Of a DNA stretch of 64,000 nt, positions 1-10,877 are shown piece by piece. The stretch spans positions 23,985,175 to 24,049,174 of the forward strand of contig NC_135560.1 in the NCBI RefSeq assembly GCF_964340395.1, written 5' to 3'. The notes beneath the pieces are model-generated. The model was given only the letters and a program-made list of their open reading frames with translations, searched no databases and had not been told where the DNA came from. A program made the position numbers and the translations under genes. Positions within the stretch are counted from its first letter, which is position 1. Each line of letters begins with the position of its first letter. The DNA is from Glandiceps talaboti (lineage: Eukaryota; Hemichordata; Enteropneusta; Spengelidae).

Positions 1-1301
1 ATTAATGTCAGTGCACAATGAAGTGTGCTCACTGTCATAAGAGTCCTAATATATTGGTCATTATTAACTGTCATAATATATACATGATTGAGAACAATGT
101 ACACGTATGTTGAGTGTAATTGTTCTGCACAGGAATGGTATTCAAAATATACATCTACAATATACATGTACATATATGATATAGTCATATTGTGGTATAA
201 AGAACAAGACTTTCCCTTTACTTATCATACATGTACATTGTACATATGTACATGTACCTTGGAGTGGTTTTGCAACATTTTGTATAAAAAAGTTATAATT
301 ACAATTACATGTACATGTATTCTCACTACAAAAATATATTTGTAGGAGCAGTCAAACTTCTTTCCCAGTTTTGATGATGTGACATTTTGAAATTGCTTGT
401 GAAGTGTACTTGTCTGTGTGGTGATCAGGTTGATGTTTGCACTTGTCCGGCTACAAAGTTTACTTGCGACCAGTGTTGGGCAGTGTGATTTGTGAGGCCT
501 GTGAGCGGCATTACATACATGTACATGTATTGAACCATTGGTGATCAAAACTTTCGAAAGAGTCTGCCGAATCGCGGTTTTTTTTTGGTTTGAGGCAAGA
601 TACAGTGAATGTTGCGGGGATCAAGCAAATGGAAAATGTAGGTGTACAACATGTATACATGTATCTGTTTTATTTTATAATATCAGTATTTCTACTAATC
701 ATACAATCTAGTAACATGAAAGATCATCATAATTAGGAAATGTCTGTGCCTAGCATCTAATCTACTCATATTTGGTACAATGCAGGGTGTTATTGATAGT
801 AAATATAAGCAAAGCATTGGAAATTAATTATGATGTAGACGTTATCATCAAAAGGTGTATGTGTATACTATAGAAATATATATTATACAAATATGTACAT
901 ATTAGTCCATTGCTTGTTCCTAGATTTCAAGAAACTGACAAGTAGAGGTATGAAAATTTGCTTTGCTTTAAGTACAACACTTTATATGTAATCATATCGT
1001 ATCCAGTCTAACTCAATATACAATCAAAATGTTTACCATCTGTTTTTAAAAAACTTTTCAAATGAATTTGTGAAGTTACAAAATGTATGTGGGTTTGATA
1101 TTTTTCCATTGACTCGAGGAATGGGTTAAAATGATGAAAGTTGACTACTAGTTTAGACAAGGATTGCAAGCATGAGAGATACATTGTGTTCTTTATTGAA
1201 CACACACACACATATTTTGATCATCAAATAACCTCTATTGCTATTACATGTAAAGATGCTCTTAAATCTTTACTTTCAGATTCGTTGACAGGAGCACTGC
1301 C
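1..1301. other. AT-rich noncoding DNA
   Basis: I see no supportable gene here. The stretch is AT-rich with scattered ACATGTAC palindromes. A short Cys-rich reading frame near 405-510 (several C-x-C pairs) is bounded by stops on both sides and has no in-frame splice acceptor, so I do not call it. Upstream exons of the BEN-domain gene could lie here or before the window. Confidence 0.5.
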
Positions 1302-1450
1302 AGCCTAGTTCATTTGCAGACTGATATTCTGGGTCCATCAGATGTCAGGCCTTGTTCATTTGCAGACTGATATTCTGGGTCCACCAGATGTTAGGCCTAA
1401 TTCATTTGCAGACTGATATTCTGGGTCCATTGGATGTCAGGCCTTGTTCA
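1302..1450. repeat. 46-bp minisatellite, about 3 copies
   Basis: Three copies of a 46-bp unit sharing the core TTCATTTGCAGACTGATATT begin near 1309, 1355 and 1401. Copies differ by a few substitutions. There is no sign that the array is coding. Confidence 0.85.
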
Positions 1451-1685
1451 TTGCATTATGAGTATCGACATCTGAAAGGAGCATAGATTCGGGTAATGAG
1501 CACTTGACAATTAATTCCTCTTCATTAGTGTGTCACCCTTTTACAACATAATCAAAGCAGCATTGAAGTGTCAGCCATTGACATTTCAATTCATTGGCCT
1601 ACTGTTGTAAACGTATTCTCACTCCCATGTGTACATTTGTACCTGTACATGTATGGTTGGTCTGGTCTGGAAAACAATCAGATCT

Positions 1686-2020
1686 TATTCCCCAATATTT
1701 TTCTTTGCTTAGCCAAAGAAAATACATGTGACCTACATGTAAGGGAACCTTGTCATTACTTGTCTAACAACTTGTAGTGGCAAACCCTTTAGGCCACGAG
1801 TATTTTCTGGCCGAATGAAGTAAAATTTTGGGGAATAATATAATTATACCTTCTCAGGCATAATTTAAGAATAGAATGTTTTGACCCATATTTTGAACAT
1901 CGCAAAACCAGTGACATAGACACAGATTGCCATAACATAGAATGATCAGAGTGTATGTACATATAATCCATATTTTCTGTTCAAAGACAATAACTTGGCT
2001 TGAGTGTGGTAATGGCAATG
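1686..2020 (+). mobile_element. Dispersed foldback element, copy 1
   Basis: This stretch aligns by eye with copies at 13965, 14313, 17693 and 60920. The first ~155 bp form an imperfect palindrome: left arm ~1687-1757 (TTATTCCCCAATATTTTTCT) and right arm ~1774-1842 (ending GGGGAATAATA). A ~180-bp tail includes GTGACATAGACACA and ends near ACTTGGCTTGAGTGTGGTA. No protein is encoded. It resembles a non-autonomous, MITE-like or foldback element; the class is my inference. Confidence 0.7.
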
Positions 2021-2257
2021 AGTTTATTATGAAAACATTATTGTTAACCATGGAAGTGTTTGAAAACTTTTTATTTGTGTAATTGTTTGGAAAACACTAT
2101 TATGTTGTTTTCCTGATTAGAAGTAACTGATATATTGTCATATTTTATAATCAAAATAAATAATGACAAATACTTTGTCACAAAAATACTGTACAAGACT
2201 GCAGTTTGATCACATATCAACATTTAGAATCATAGTTTACAAACATCAACAGCTACA

Positions 2258-2612
2258 TACATGTATATGTATATGTACCAATACTACCCCTAATGTTACA
2301 TCCTGTCATTGACATGTACATGTACATTGTATATGTACCAATACTACCCCTAATGTTACATCCTGTCATCGACATGTATATGTACATTGTATATGTACCA
2401 ATACTGCCCCTTATGTCCCATCCTGTCATCGACATGTATATGTACCAATACTACCCCTAATGTTGCATCCTGTCATCGACATGTATATGTACATTGTATA
2501 TGTACCAGTACTACATGTACCCCTAATGTTACATCCTGTCATCGACATGTATATGTACCAATACTACCCCTAATGTCGCATCCTGTCATCGACATGTACA
2601 TGTACATGTATG
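2258..2612. repeat. 47/60-bp minisatellite, about 6 copies
   Basis: The core GTACCAATACTACCCCTAAT is followed by TCCTGTCATCGACATGTATA. Units come in two lengths, about 47 and 60 bp, differing by an extra TGTACATTGTATA segment. Both strands show short open frames only because of the repeat. Confidence 0.85.
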
Positions 2613-2774
2613 CAACCCTGCTCACAAGTCGCAAGCCCTTTGTGAAAATTGAATCATTATACTTTCATGTTATAGAAGCCATTTCTGTTCACCTTCAAAA
2701 TGTTGTTTTTTATCTAAAGCTGCACTACATAGTTGCAACTGGAATCATATGGCTTTTAAAAAATGTTTTTGTCA

Positions 2775-3300
2775 GGTACAATAACTTACTTGTAATATTG
2801 TGCACCCTGAACAATATCACATCACCTGTGTCAGGTACAATAACTTACTTACTTGTAATATCATACACCCTGAACAATATCACATCACCTGTGTCAGGTA
2901 CAATAACTTACTTGTAATATCATACACCCTGAACAGTATCGCATCATGTTTTTATAGGTACAATAACTTACTTGTAATATCATACACCCTGAACAGTATC
3001 GCATCATGTGTTAGGTACAATAACTTACTTGTAATATCATACACCCTGAACAGTATTGCTTCATATGTTAGGTACAATAACTTACTAGTAATATCATACA
3101 CCCTGAACAGTATTGCTTCATATGTTAGGTACAATAACTTACTTGTAATATCGTACACCCTGAACAATATCACATCACCTGTGTCAGGTACAATAACTTA
3201 CTTGTAATATCATACACCCTGAACAGTATTGCTTCATATGTTAGGTACAATAACTTACTAGTAATATCATACACCCTGAACAATATTGCATCACTTGTGA
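2775..3300. repeat. 56-63-bp minisatellite, 9 copies
   Basis: GGTACAATAACTTACTTGTA begins copies near 2775, 2834, 2897, 2957, 3014, 3071, 3128, 3187 and 3244. The variable part is the trinucleotide-like region around CATCACCTGTGTCA or TCATATGTTA. On the - strand each unit contains GTAAGTTATT, which looks like a splice donor. Confidence 0.9.
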
Positions 3301-4199
3301 ATTAATATATTTTTGTAGTTGTTTACATGATAAATCAAATCTAATTGATTTGAATCTGCACTCCAATATCTGCAGCCTCAACAGAGATCATGATTTCAAC
3401 CTGTTTCTGTACTGCTTATGCCTATGAATGATATCAACCACTGGTTAATATGTACAAATTACATTAGTTTTAATATTGTGACAAATTCAAAATTGAGCTT
3501 ATGCTCAACATTAAAACTTGCCACTAGTACACAACATTTTTGTAATATTATTGACCACTATTAACAGATACAAAGTGTCTTTTTATATTAAGTAATTGAC
3601 CTATTTTTAGTGTATATATTTGGTTATTTGATGAAAAAAATATCCCAGTTGCAGCTACATGTAGTGCAACTTTAAAGTAACATTTCACTTACACATATTG
3701 TTGCATTGAGGCCGATTTCTCTTTTGAATATGCATGTATATATTATATATGTTGTCATTATTTCTGGGCCAGACAACCTTCATGTAAGGCCCACAATACT
3801 TAATACAGTAGTAAAATAAATGACAAACTATACTCGAGTTAATTGTGTCTGAATCATTTGAGATTTATAACTTTCTAAACAAACACTAATTTCAGAGTCA
3901 ACGAAATCACAACTACCCACATGATATATCGGTATAGTTTGTAAAACAAAACTTCCTACTTTATATAAAAAATATTTGCCTGTTTCTTTTACATTTTGTA
4001 CAAGGCTTTCCCAATGATCTCCTGATCATTGAATGTATTTTGTGTGGTCAAAAAATTGTATTGGTGTAAAATAAATTTATTTCACACGAGTTCCTCTCGA
4101 TAATTTATAATATTTATATATGTATGCTTCACCCTTAGCTACCAGCCGATAGTAAAGAACACAAGACATCTGAAACAAATCAATCACTAAATGCAAAAG
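3301..4199. other. AT-rich noncoding DNA
   Basis: No open frame with an acceptable splice context and no repeat array is visible between the 2775-3300 minisatellite and the CA-rich tract. Nothing further can be supported. Confidence 0.5.
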
Positions 4200-4249
<50 letters not shown>

Positions 4250-4449
4250 ACACACACACGCACACACACACACACACAATGATGCATGCATGTGTACACA
4301 CACAGTGACATATGCATGTGCACACATGCATACATGTACATATACATTACACATATGCATGTGCACACATGCATACATGTACATATACATTACACATATA
4401 TGTATGTACATACATACATACATACATACATACATACATAGTTATATAG

Positions 4450-4495
<46 letters not shown>
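4200..4495. repeat. (CA)n / (CATA)n microsatellite cluster
   Basis: Two (CA)n runs (about 4200-4280 and 4453-4494) flank a region of ATGCATGTGCACACATGCAT palindromes and a (TACA)n run at about 4403-4440. Open frames in this stretch on both strands are artefacts of the dinucleotide repeat. Confidence 0.95.
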
Positions 4496-4561
4496 GCTTG
4501 CATACTGTATTACAAATTCCTAAGACAGATTCCTTCCTTATTACATACAAATACTTCACAG

Positions 4562-4675
4562 ACAGATGTGCCTATGATTTTAACATCTCTGCTATTGACA
4601 TGGATGCCAAAATGCCCATCGTGTTAATCATAATTTGCTTAGACTTTGATGAAGGCAACATTAAAAAAGAAACTG
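4562..4675 (+). CDS. Internal exon, upstream part of BEN-domain gene
   Basis: The 114-bp open segment follows ATACTTCACAG (acceptor) and ends ACTG|gtactt (donor). It encodes 38 codons with the reading CAYDFNISAIDMDAKMPIVL. It starts with two bases completing a codon and leaves one base, and this joins the exon at 4803 as G|AC (Asp). No known domain is recognised. The donor is weak (gtactt), so the exon is less certain than its neighbour. Any further 5' exons and the start codon were not found. Confidence 0.4.
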
Positions 4676-4802
4676 GTACTTGTCCACTATAAAACAAGAC
4701 TCGCAAAACATTCACAAACCTTCATTGTGAAATCTTTTATCTTAAACTATGGAACTCAATGTATGAGTAATCAACTGAATTGCTATCAATTGTACTTCAC
4801 AG

Positions 4803-5062
4803 ACAATAAAAAGGCACAGACAAAAGTGGAGCTAAGTCTACTGAAAGATGAAGACAACATCAGGAACACGCCCTCTGAATCACCTTATAATAATGAACCC
4901 ATGCCAAGCACAAATCAAACAGAAAGTACCAATACTATCATTGACTGTCCATCAGATGAGGCTGTTGGTTCTCTGCCTATGATGCAAACATGCAAAAAAA
5001 GGCAGCGAAAAGGGAAAAATGTCATGAATGCTAAGAAGAGTAAGATGAGAGAGCAAATACCA
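4803..5062 (+). CDS. Internal exon with basic nuclear-localisation-like cluster (BEN-domain gene)
   Basis: The acceptor is TGTACTTCACAG and the donor is ATACCA|gtaagtatat, a near-consensus site. The exon encodes about 87 residues: an acidic/Ser-Thr-rich segment (TPSESPYNNEPMPS) and then a lysine/arginine cluster around KKRQRKGKNVMNAKKSKMRE, which resembles a bipartite nuclear localisation signal. It ends on a complete codon (phase 0) and joins the phase-0 exon at 8233. The donor lies at the edge of a minisatellite that repeatedly copies it. I infer the same gene as the BEN exon from phase, strand and nuclear-protein composition. Confidence 0.65.
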
Positions 5063-5189
5063 GTAAGTATATACTAGTATACCATGAATGCCTACATGTA
5101 TCAGTATTTGATTATTATACACCAGTAAGTATATGTACCATGAATGCCTACATGTATCAGTATTTGATGATTATATACCAGTAATTATA

Positions 5190-6253
5190 TTATACCAGTA
5201 TATTGATGGTGGAAATCGAGGGATCTGATTGGTCTAGACATCGAACTAGCGCGTCTAAAACGAGTGATAATGCACTGCTGGTACGATAATGCACTGCTGG
5301 CACGCGTCCAAATTTTGTTCGCCTACGAGCGTTGAGTTGTAGTCCGCCGTGATACTGATAGTGAACTCTTCGAATTGTCAGAGGCGGATTTTCTCTCAAT
5401 GAGACAATATTTTATGAGAAATTATGAAGGAAATTTCGAAAGCAACCCAGTCATCGCGTATTTGTTCAAATCATCGCCTACTACATGTACTAAGGTCAAG
5501 GCGCTAGGCATGCACGAGATCGGTCGCGGTCCCAGCCTCGGCGCGGCTGGAGTGGAAACATTGGTGAGCTGTCCTGTCCTGTCATAATAATGAAGCAAGT
5601 GAAAGAGGTTACACTGGCCGACTTACCATTAATCTAAATAGAAATTTGTCAGGGATCCTGTCCTAGAGTATCAGTCATCAATCCGAGAGGGAAATCCTCA
5701 AACCCGAAAATCTACTGACGTAACTTCCAGTAATATAAATACATTGTAAATATCAACCTGCCGCCATGCCTATCGTCTCACTTCACCGAGTCGCGAATTC
5801 GGCCGGGAACGATCGAAGCACGCTGTATTTAATAAACCACTTCAAGTTTATACCTTGAGTCAAACAGGTTGTTTATTCATCACTGTGCACTTTTAATGAG
5901 CCGATCAATGTACAGATTATCCCTAGAAACGACGAGCAGATAAAATAAATCCAGTCGCTGCACGACGTTCACATTCAGGCCAAGATCAGCTGTCTTGAAA
6001 AGCAGCGTTATTGTTATGCAAATTAGACACAGAGGCACATATGAATCGAGAAAACGTTAGTTCTTATCTTGTTTCCGATATTTTCAATATACTGGTATAA
6101 TATAATAGCGATAAACCACCCCCTGGGGAAGGTATACCACTCGGTTTTGACCAGTGAACTCAATATATGCACTCGCTATCGCTCGTGCATATATTTCGTT
6201 CACTGGTCAAAACCTCTTGGTATACCATCCCCAGGGGGTGGTTTATTGCTTAA
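5190..6253. other. CpG-richer 1-kb insert splitting the intronic minisatellite
   Basis: The minisatellite seen at 5063-5190 resumes at ~6254; the sequence between is unlike it and richer in CG dinucleotides. It contains an open segment (~5345-5562, + strand, e.g. MRQYFMRNYEGNFESNP) ending at a plausible donor ACATTG|gtgagc, a small direct repeat of GATAATGCACTGCTGG at 5268-5305, an AATAAA near 5830, and a strong palindrome at its right end. This looks like an inserted element or captured gene fragment. I cannot name the ORF and see no clear target-site duplication. Confidence 0.45.
6108..6252. mobile_element. Hairpin (foldback) element with ~62-bp arms
   Basis: The left arm starts ATAAACCACCCCCTGGGGAA, passes GGTATACCA and GTTTTGACCAGTGAAC, and reaches TGCACTCGC. 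The right arm is its near-perfect reverse complement (GCTCGTGCA ... GTTCACTGGTCAAAAC ... CCAGGGGGTGGTTTAT). Only a short spacer around 6175 separates the arms. It is noncoding. It is consistent with a MITE/foldback transposon forming the right end of the 1-kb insert. Confidence 0.75.
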
Positions 6254-7648
6254 GTATATGTACCATGAATGCCTACATGTATCAGTATATGTACCATGAA
6301 TGCCTACATGCATCAGTATTAGTACATGTACCATGAATGCCTACATGTATCAGTATTAGTACATGTACCATGAATGCCTACATGTATCAGTATTTGATGA
6401 TTATATACCAGTAAGTATATGTACCATGAATGCCTACATGTATCAGTATATGTACCATGAATGCCTACATGCATCAGTATTAGTACATGTACCATGAATG
6501 CCTACATGTATCAGTATTAGTACATGTACCATGAATGCCTACATGTATCAGTATTAGTACATGTACCATGAATGCCTACATGTATCAGTATTAGTACATG
6601 TACCATGAATGCCTACATGCATCAGTATTAGTACATGTACCATGAATGCCTACATGTATCAGTATTAGTACATGTACCATGAATGCCTACATGTATCAGT
6701 ATTAGTACATGTACCATGAATGCCTACATGTATCAGTATTTGATGATTATATACCAGTAAGTATATGTACCATGAATGCCTACATGTATCAGTATATGTA
6801 CCATGAATGCCTACATGCATCAGTATTAGTACATGTACCATGAATGCCTACATGTATCAGTATTAGTACATGTACCATGAATGCCTACATGTATCAGTAT
6901 ATGTACCATGAATGCCTACATGTATCAGTATTAGTACATGTACCATGAATGCCTACATGTATCAGTATTAGTACATGTACCATGAATGCCTACATGTATC
7001 AGTATTAGTACATGTACCATGAATGCCTACATGTATCAGTATTTGATGATTATATACCAGTAAGTATATGTACCATGAATGCCTACATGTATCAGTATAT
7101 GTACCATGAATGCCTACATGTATCAGTATTAGTACATGTACCATGAATGCCTACATGTATCAGTATTAGTACATGTACCATGAATGCCTACATGCATCAG
7201 TATTAGTACATGTACCATGAATGCCTACATGTATCAGTATATGTACCATGAATGCCTACATGTATCAGTATTAGTACATGTACCATGAATGCCTACATGT
7301 ATCAGTATTAGTACATGTACCATGAATGCCTACATGTATCAGTATTAGTACATGTACCATGAATGCCTACATGTATCAGTATTTGATGATTATATACCAG
7401 TAAGTATATGTACCATGAATGCCTACATGTATCAGTATATGTACCATGAATGCCTACATGTATCAGTATTAGTACATGTACCATGAATGCCTACATGTAT
7501 CAGTATTAGTATATGTACCATGAATGCCTACATGTATCAGTATATGTACCATGAATGCCTACATGTATCAGTATTAGTACATGTACCATGAATGCCTACA
7601 TGTATCAGTATTAGTACATGTACCATGAATGCCTACATGTATCAGTAT
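6254..7648. repeat. 31/37-bp minisatellite with higher-order structure in BEN-gene intron
   Basis: The unit is CCATGAATGCCTACATGTAT plus CAGTAT, spaced by AGTACATGTA (37 bp) or ATGTA (31 bp). Blocks are punctuated by TTTGATGATTATATACCAGT followed by AAGTATATGTA at about 6388, 6737, 7040 and 7380, giving higher-order repeats of ~303-346 bp. Partial copies also lie at 5063-5190, before the insert. The punctuation sequence reproduces the authentic splice donor at 5062/5063. Confidence 0.92.
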
Positions 7649-8232
7649 TTCATGATTATACACAAATTTGCATAAGTCATATTAAGACAACTTTTCTTCA
7701 ACAAGTTCATTCATTGAGAATTTGTTATTTTGGGTGCTAACAGTGTGAAGTCTGGCCAAGGTCAAAACACCTTGTGAGTGCAAATCAAATGTTATGCGTG
7801 TCTATTTACAAATCAAAAATTAATAATGTTGAAATGTTTACACACTTACTGGAAGCAGCATTGCTTGGCTTTAGTTCATCATCAAATCCACAGTAATGTA
7901 GTGACAATTTTCTTTCACATGACATTTGCTGTGGTATTGATATGATAAACCTTGGCCAAGTTTATATTCATATTTTTAGGAAACTCAACCTCAAGAGCCC
8001 CTGTCAAAGTTTAGATCAATAAATGTCTCTTTGTACATCTTGTGAGATATGCAAATATGCCTAGCAACAATGGTTGTCAAACATGTGATCGCAGTCAAGC
8101 TTTCACAGTGGCCATGTGCAATGACATTTAGAATAATGTAGTGTTGCTAAGCGTTTGACACCGTAAAGTTGTGATAGTAGACATTGATAATGTAATATTA
8201 GACATAGTTTGTACTTTTGTCATTTTTTCTAG

Positions 8233-9540
8233 GCTGTCATTCACACAGAAGAAGAGTCTAGCACGTTTTCAGATGATGACCAGGTTGAGTGTGAACCAGA
8301 CAGACACCTGGAAAACTTCTTAACAGCTGAGGAGTTCACAAAATTGCAAAAGCTGTTAAGATATAATGAAGACAGTGCCTGCAGATTTCCACGGAATGAG
8401 GACATTACATTTTTAAAGAACATGATGTGGCAGTTACTTCTCGAAATGAGAGAGATGAGGAACACACTTCACACAGTCAAGGAGATGGTGACACGACAAG
8501 CTGCAACAATGCCACCAAAGCCACCCACTCAAGCACCACCACCACCACCACCACCACCACCACCACCACCACACCTTACCACACCACAATCAATTACTCC
8601 ATCCATTCAGGCATCACCATTAGTGTCACCTATACAGGCATCACCAACACACCCTACCACACCTACACAACCCACACAGGCACCAGCACCATCACGACTC
8701 ACACTGGCACCACCAACACACCCTACCACACTAACACCATCCACACATGCACCAACAGCACTCACACAGGCACTGCCCACACACCCTACCACACTAACAC
8801 CATCCACACAGGCACCACCACCACTCACACAGGCACTACCAACACGCCCTACCACACTAACACCATCCACACAGGCACCACCACCACTCACACAGGCACT
8901 ACCAACACGCCCTACCACACTAACACCATCCACACAGGCACCACCACCACTGACACAGGCACTACCAACACGCCCTACCACACTAACACAATCCACACAT
9001 GCACCATCACCATCCACACTGGCACCATCAACACACCTTACTATACCAATACCACCAACACAACCACCTGCACCAGCACACCTTTCCATACCAGCACCAC
9101 ATGCAACCACTTCAATACTGCACACCATATCTAGATATGCACCTAGCACAAACAGCTCTGGAACAAGAAAAATGAAATCAAACAAAGCCATTACACTTAT
9201 TAGGGATGGAAAAATAACACAAGAGGCAAGAACATTCCTTAAGAGTACCTCTCTGCATAGGGAAAACTTCGCAAAAAAACTGACATTTGAACTTTTTTCA
9301 AAAGAAGAACGCCTTGGAAAAAATGTTTACGGTGTTGTCAATGGAAGACGACAAAAAGAGGCTTTAAGCCCAAAGCGAATGAATATCATAAGAGATACGG
9401 TTTTTGCTGAGTTTGAAGAAACTCCATTTCAGGAAGAGAATGCATGGAAGAAATGTGTATGTGCTATTAATGTTGCACTGAGAAATGAACTATTACACTA
9501 TGAGAAAGCACAGCAAGTCAGAACTGCTCATTTTTTATAG
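8233..9540 (+). CDS. BEN-domain protein, terminal exon
   Basis: The acceptor is TTTTTTCTAG at 8231-8232; the phase-0 frame stays open to the TAG at 9538-9540 (435 residues). Order: acidic start (EEESSTFSDDDQ), helical segment rich in Leu/Met/Glu (~residues 55-95, FLKNMMWQLLLEMREMRNTL, coiled-coil-like), a poly-Pro run, a Pro/Thr-rich tract with a 21-residue unit repeated about four times (8700-9050), and a BEN domain at about residues 324-426. BEN hallmarks seen are FAKKLTFELFSKEE, the basic LSPKRMNIIRD and WKKCVCAINVALRNE. BEN domains (BANP, NAC1, BEND3, Drosophila Insensitive) bind DNA or chromatin partners and usually repress transcription; a nuclear regulatory role here is inferred from family. 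Open frames on other strands across the Pro/Thr tract are repeat shadows. Confidence 0.85.
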   Translation, partial: AVIHTEEESSTFSDDDQVECEPDRHLENFLTAEEFTKLQKLLRYNEDSACRFPRNEDITFLKNMMWQLLLEMREMRNTLHTVKEMVTRQAATMPPKPPTQAPPPPPPPPPPPPHLTTPQSITPSIQASPLVSPIQASPTHPTTPTQPTQAPAPSRLTLAPPTHPTTLTPSTHAPTALTQALPTHPTTLTPSTQAPPPLTQALPTRPTTLTPSTQAPPPLTQALPTRPTTLTPSTQAPPPLTQALPTRPTTLTQSTHAPSPSTLAPSTHLTIPIPPTQPPAPAHLSIPAPHATTSILHTISRYAPSTNSSGTRKMKSNKAITLIRDGKITQEARTFLKSTSLHRENFAKKLTFELFSKEERLGKNVYGVVNGRRQKEALSPKRMNIIRDTVFAEFEETPFQEENAWKKCVCAINVALRNELLHYEKAQQVRTAHFL

Positions 9541-9629
9541 CCTTTCTAGATTCAGAGTTAGACATGTAGTTTGTGATGATCTTTAAATATTTGATGACAA
9601 TTTGTACATATTTTCATTGATGTAATATT

Positions 9630-9635
9630 ATTAAA
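9630..9635 (+). promoter_or_regulatory. Probable polyadenylation signal (ATTAAA) of BEN gene
   Basis: ATTAAA lies about 90 bp after the BEN stop codon, preceded by T-rich sequence. It is the commonest variant of AATAAA and the first such hexamer downstream. Confidence 0.5.
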
Positions 9636-9969
9636 GCACTTTTTAAATACATATGCTGACTCGTGTAAGTTACTTTTCATTTTATGCATGGCCAAGTTGT
9701 TCAGGGCTTACATTGCTAAATGATGTCAGTTTCCTCATGTATGCAGTGTTAACAGAATGTTTTAACATTACAACAGTGCAAAAAAAATGTTGCTAAGTCC
9801 AAAGATTGCCTGTTGCAACAAGAAAAAATCTGGACAACCAGTCTGACACAAGGCTCAGACTTAACAGTTTGACCAACTGCTTGGAGCAACTGAACTGTGC
9901 TGTTGGGCAAGTAGATTTTCATTCTCACTTTGCCTGCCCATGTTTTCACATTCAGAAGAACTGAGTCTA

Positions 9970-10625
9970 GTATAATTTGTTGTTGATGGCCTGTGTGATC
10001 TATCCACCCATGCATGTATGATATTCCACTGTTGGTGGGCTGTGTGATCTATCCACACATACATGTATGATATTTCACTGTTGATGGCCTGTGTGATCTA
10101 TCCACCCATACATGTATGATATTCCACTGTTGGTGGCCTGTGTGATCTATCCACCCACCCATACATGTATGATATTCCACTCTTGGTGGGCTGTGTGATC
10201 TATCCACACGTACATGTATGATATTCCACTGTTGGTGGCCTGTGTGATCTATCCACCCATACATGTATGATATTCCACTGTTGATGGCCTGTGTGATCTA
10301 TCCACCCATACATGTATGATATTTCACTGTTGGTGGGCTGTGTGATCTATCCACACATACATGTATGATATTCCACTGTTGGTGGCCTGTGTTATCTATC
10401 CACCCATACATGTATGATATTTCACTGTTGATGGCCTGTGTGATCTATCCACCCATACATGTATGATATTCACTGTTGGTGGCCTGTGTGATCTATCCAC
10501 CCATACATGTATGATATTCACTGTTGGTGGCCTGTGTGAGTGATCCACCTATACATGTACATGTATGATATTCCACTGTTGGTGGCCTGTGTGATCTATC
10601 CACACATACATGTATGATATTCCAC
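9970..10625. repeat. 49-bp minisatellite, about 13 copies
   Basis: Each unit contains GGCCTGTGTGATCTATCCAC followed by CCATACATGTATGATATTCC and a short CACTGTTGGT link. Copies differ in CCCA/CACA and in TTCCAC/TTTCAC. It lies between the BEN gene's 3' end and the next exon. Short - strand open frames here are artefacts. Confidence 0.93.
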
Positions 10626-10832
10626 TCTAACTTAGATTGTAGACTCTTAAATTTTATGCTAAAAACTAGTGTCAAGGGTCAGATTGAGGGAGGTGAGAGT
10701 CATGCATGTACATTGTACGTATATATGCAAATGTCACATCATCTAGATATGTGCATCCATGTAAATGATATTTTGATGTCAGTCATAACTTTTTGACTTT
10801 GACTTTGCCATATATGTAACAAGTGTGGCATG

Positions 10833-10840
10833 TGACGTCA
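10833..10840. promoter_or_regulatory. CRE-like palindrome TGACGTCA
   Basis: A perfect 8-bp cAMP-response-element consensus (TGACGTCA) sits 38 bp upstream of the exon beginning at 10878 and just before an in-frame ATG at 10844. CREB/ATF proteins bind this motif. Whether this is a promoter is unproven, since the sequence after it also looks like a splice acceptor. Confidence 0.3.
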
Positions 10841-10877
10841 CCTATGGATTTTTGTTTTCTGTTTAAATTTGACTCAG

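Noticed and set aside
405-510. Cys-rich segment resembling a small zinc-binding motif
   Set aside because: All frames from the nearest acceptor hit stops before it, and another stop follows directly.
4077-4559. His/Thr- and Val/Cys-rich frames on both strands
   Set aside because: Translation of (CA)n and (CATA)n repeats.
1302-7648. CRISPR array
   Set aside because: Regularly spaced repeats are present, but units are contiguous with no unique spacers, there are no cas genes, and the surrounding genes are spliced eukaryotic ones.
8427-9191. Alternative frames on both strands across the Pro/Thr tract (Thr-rich + frame, Val/Gly/Cys-rich - frame)
   Set aside because: Shadows of the ACC/CAC-rich repeat; only the frame entering the BEN domain has splice phase and conserved sequence.
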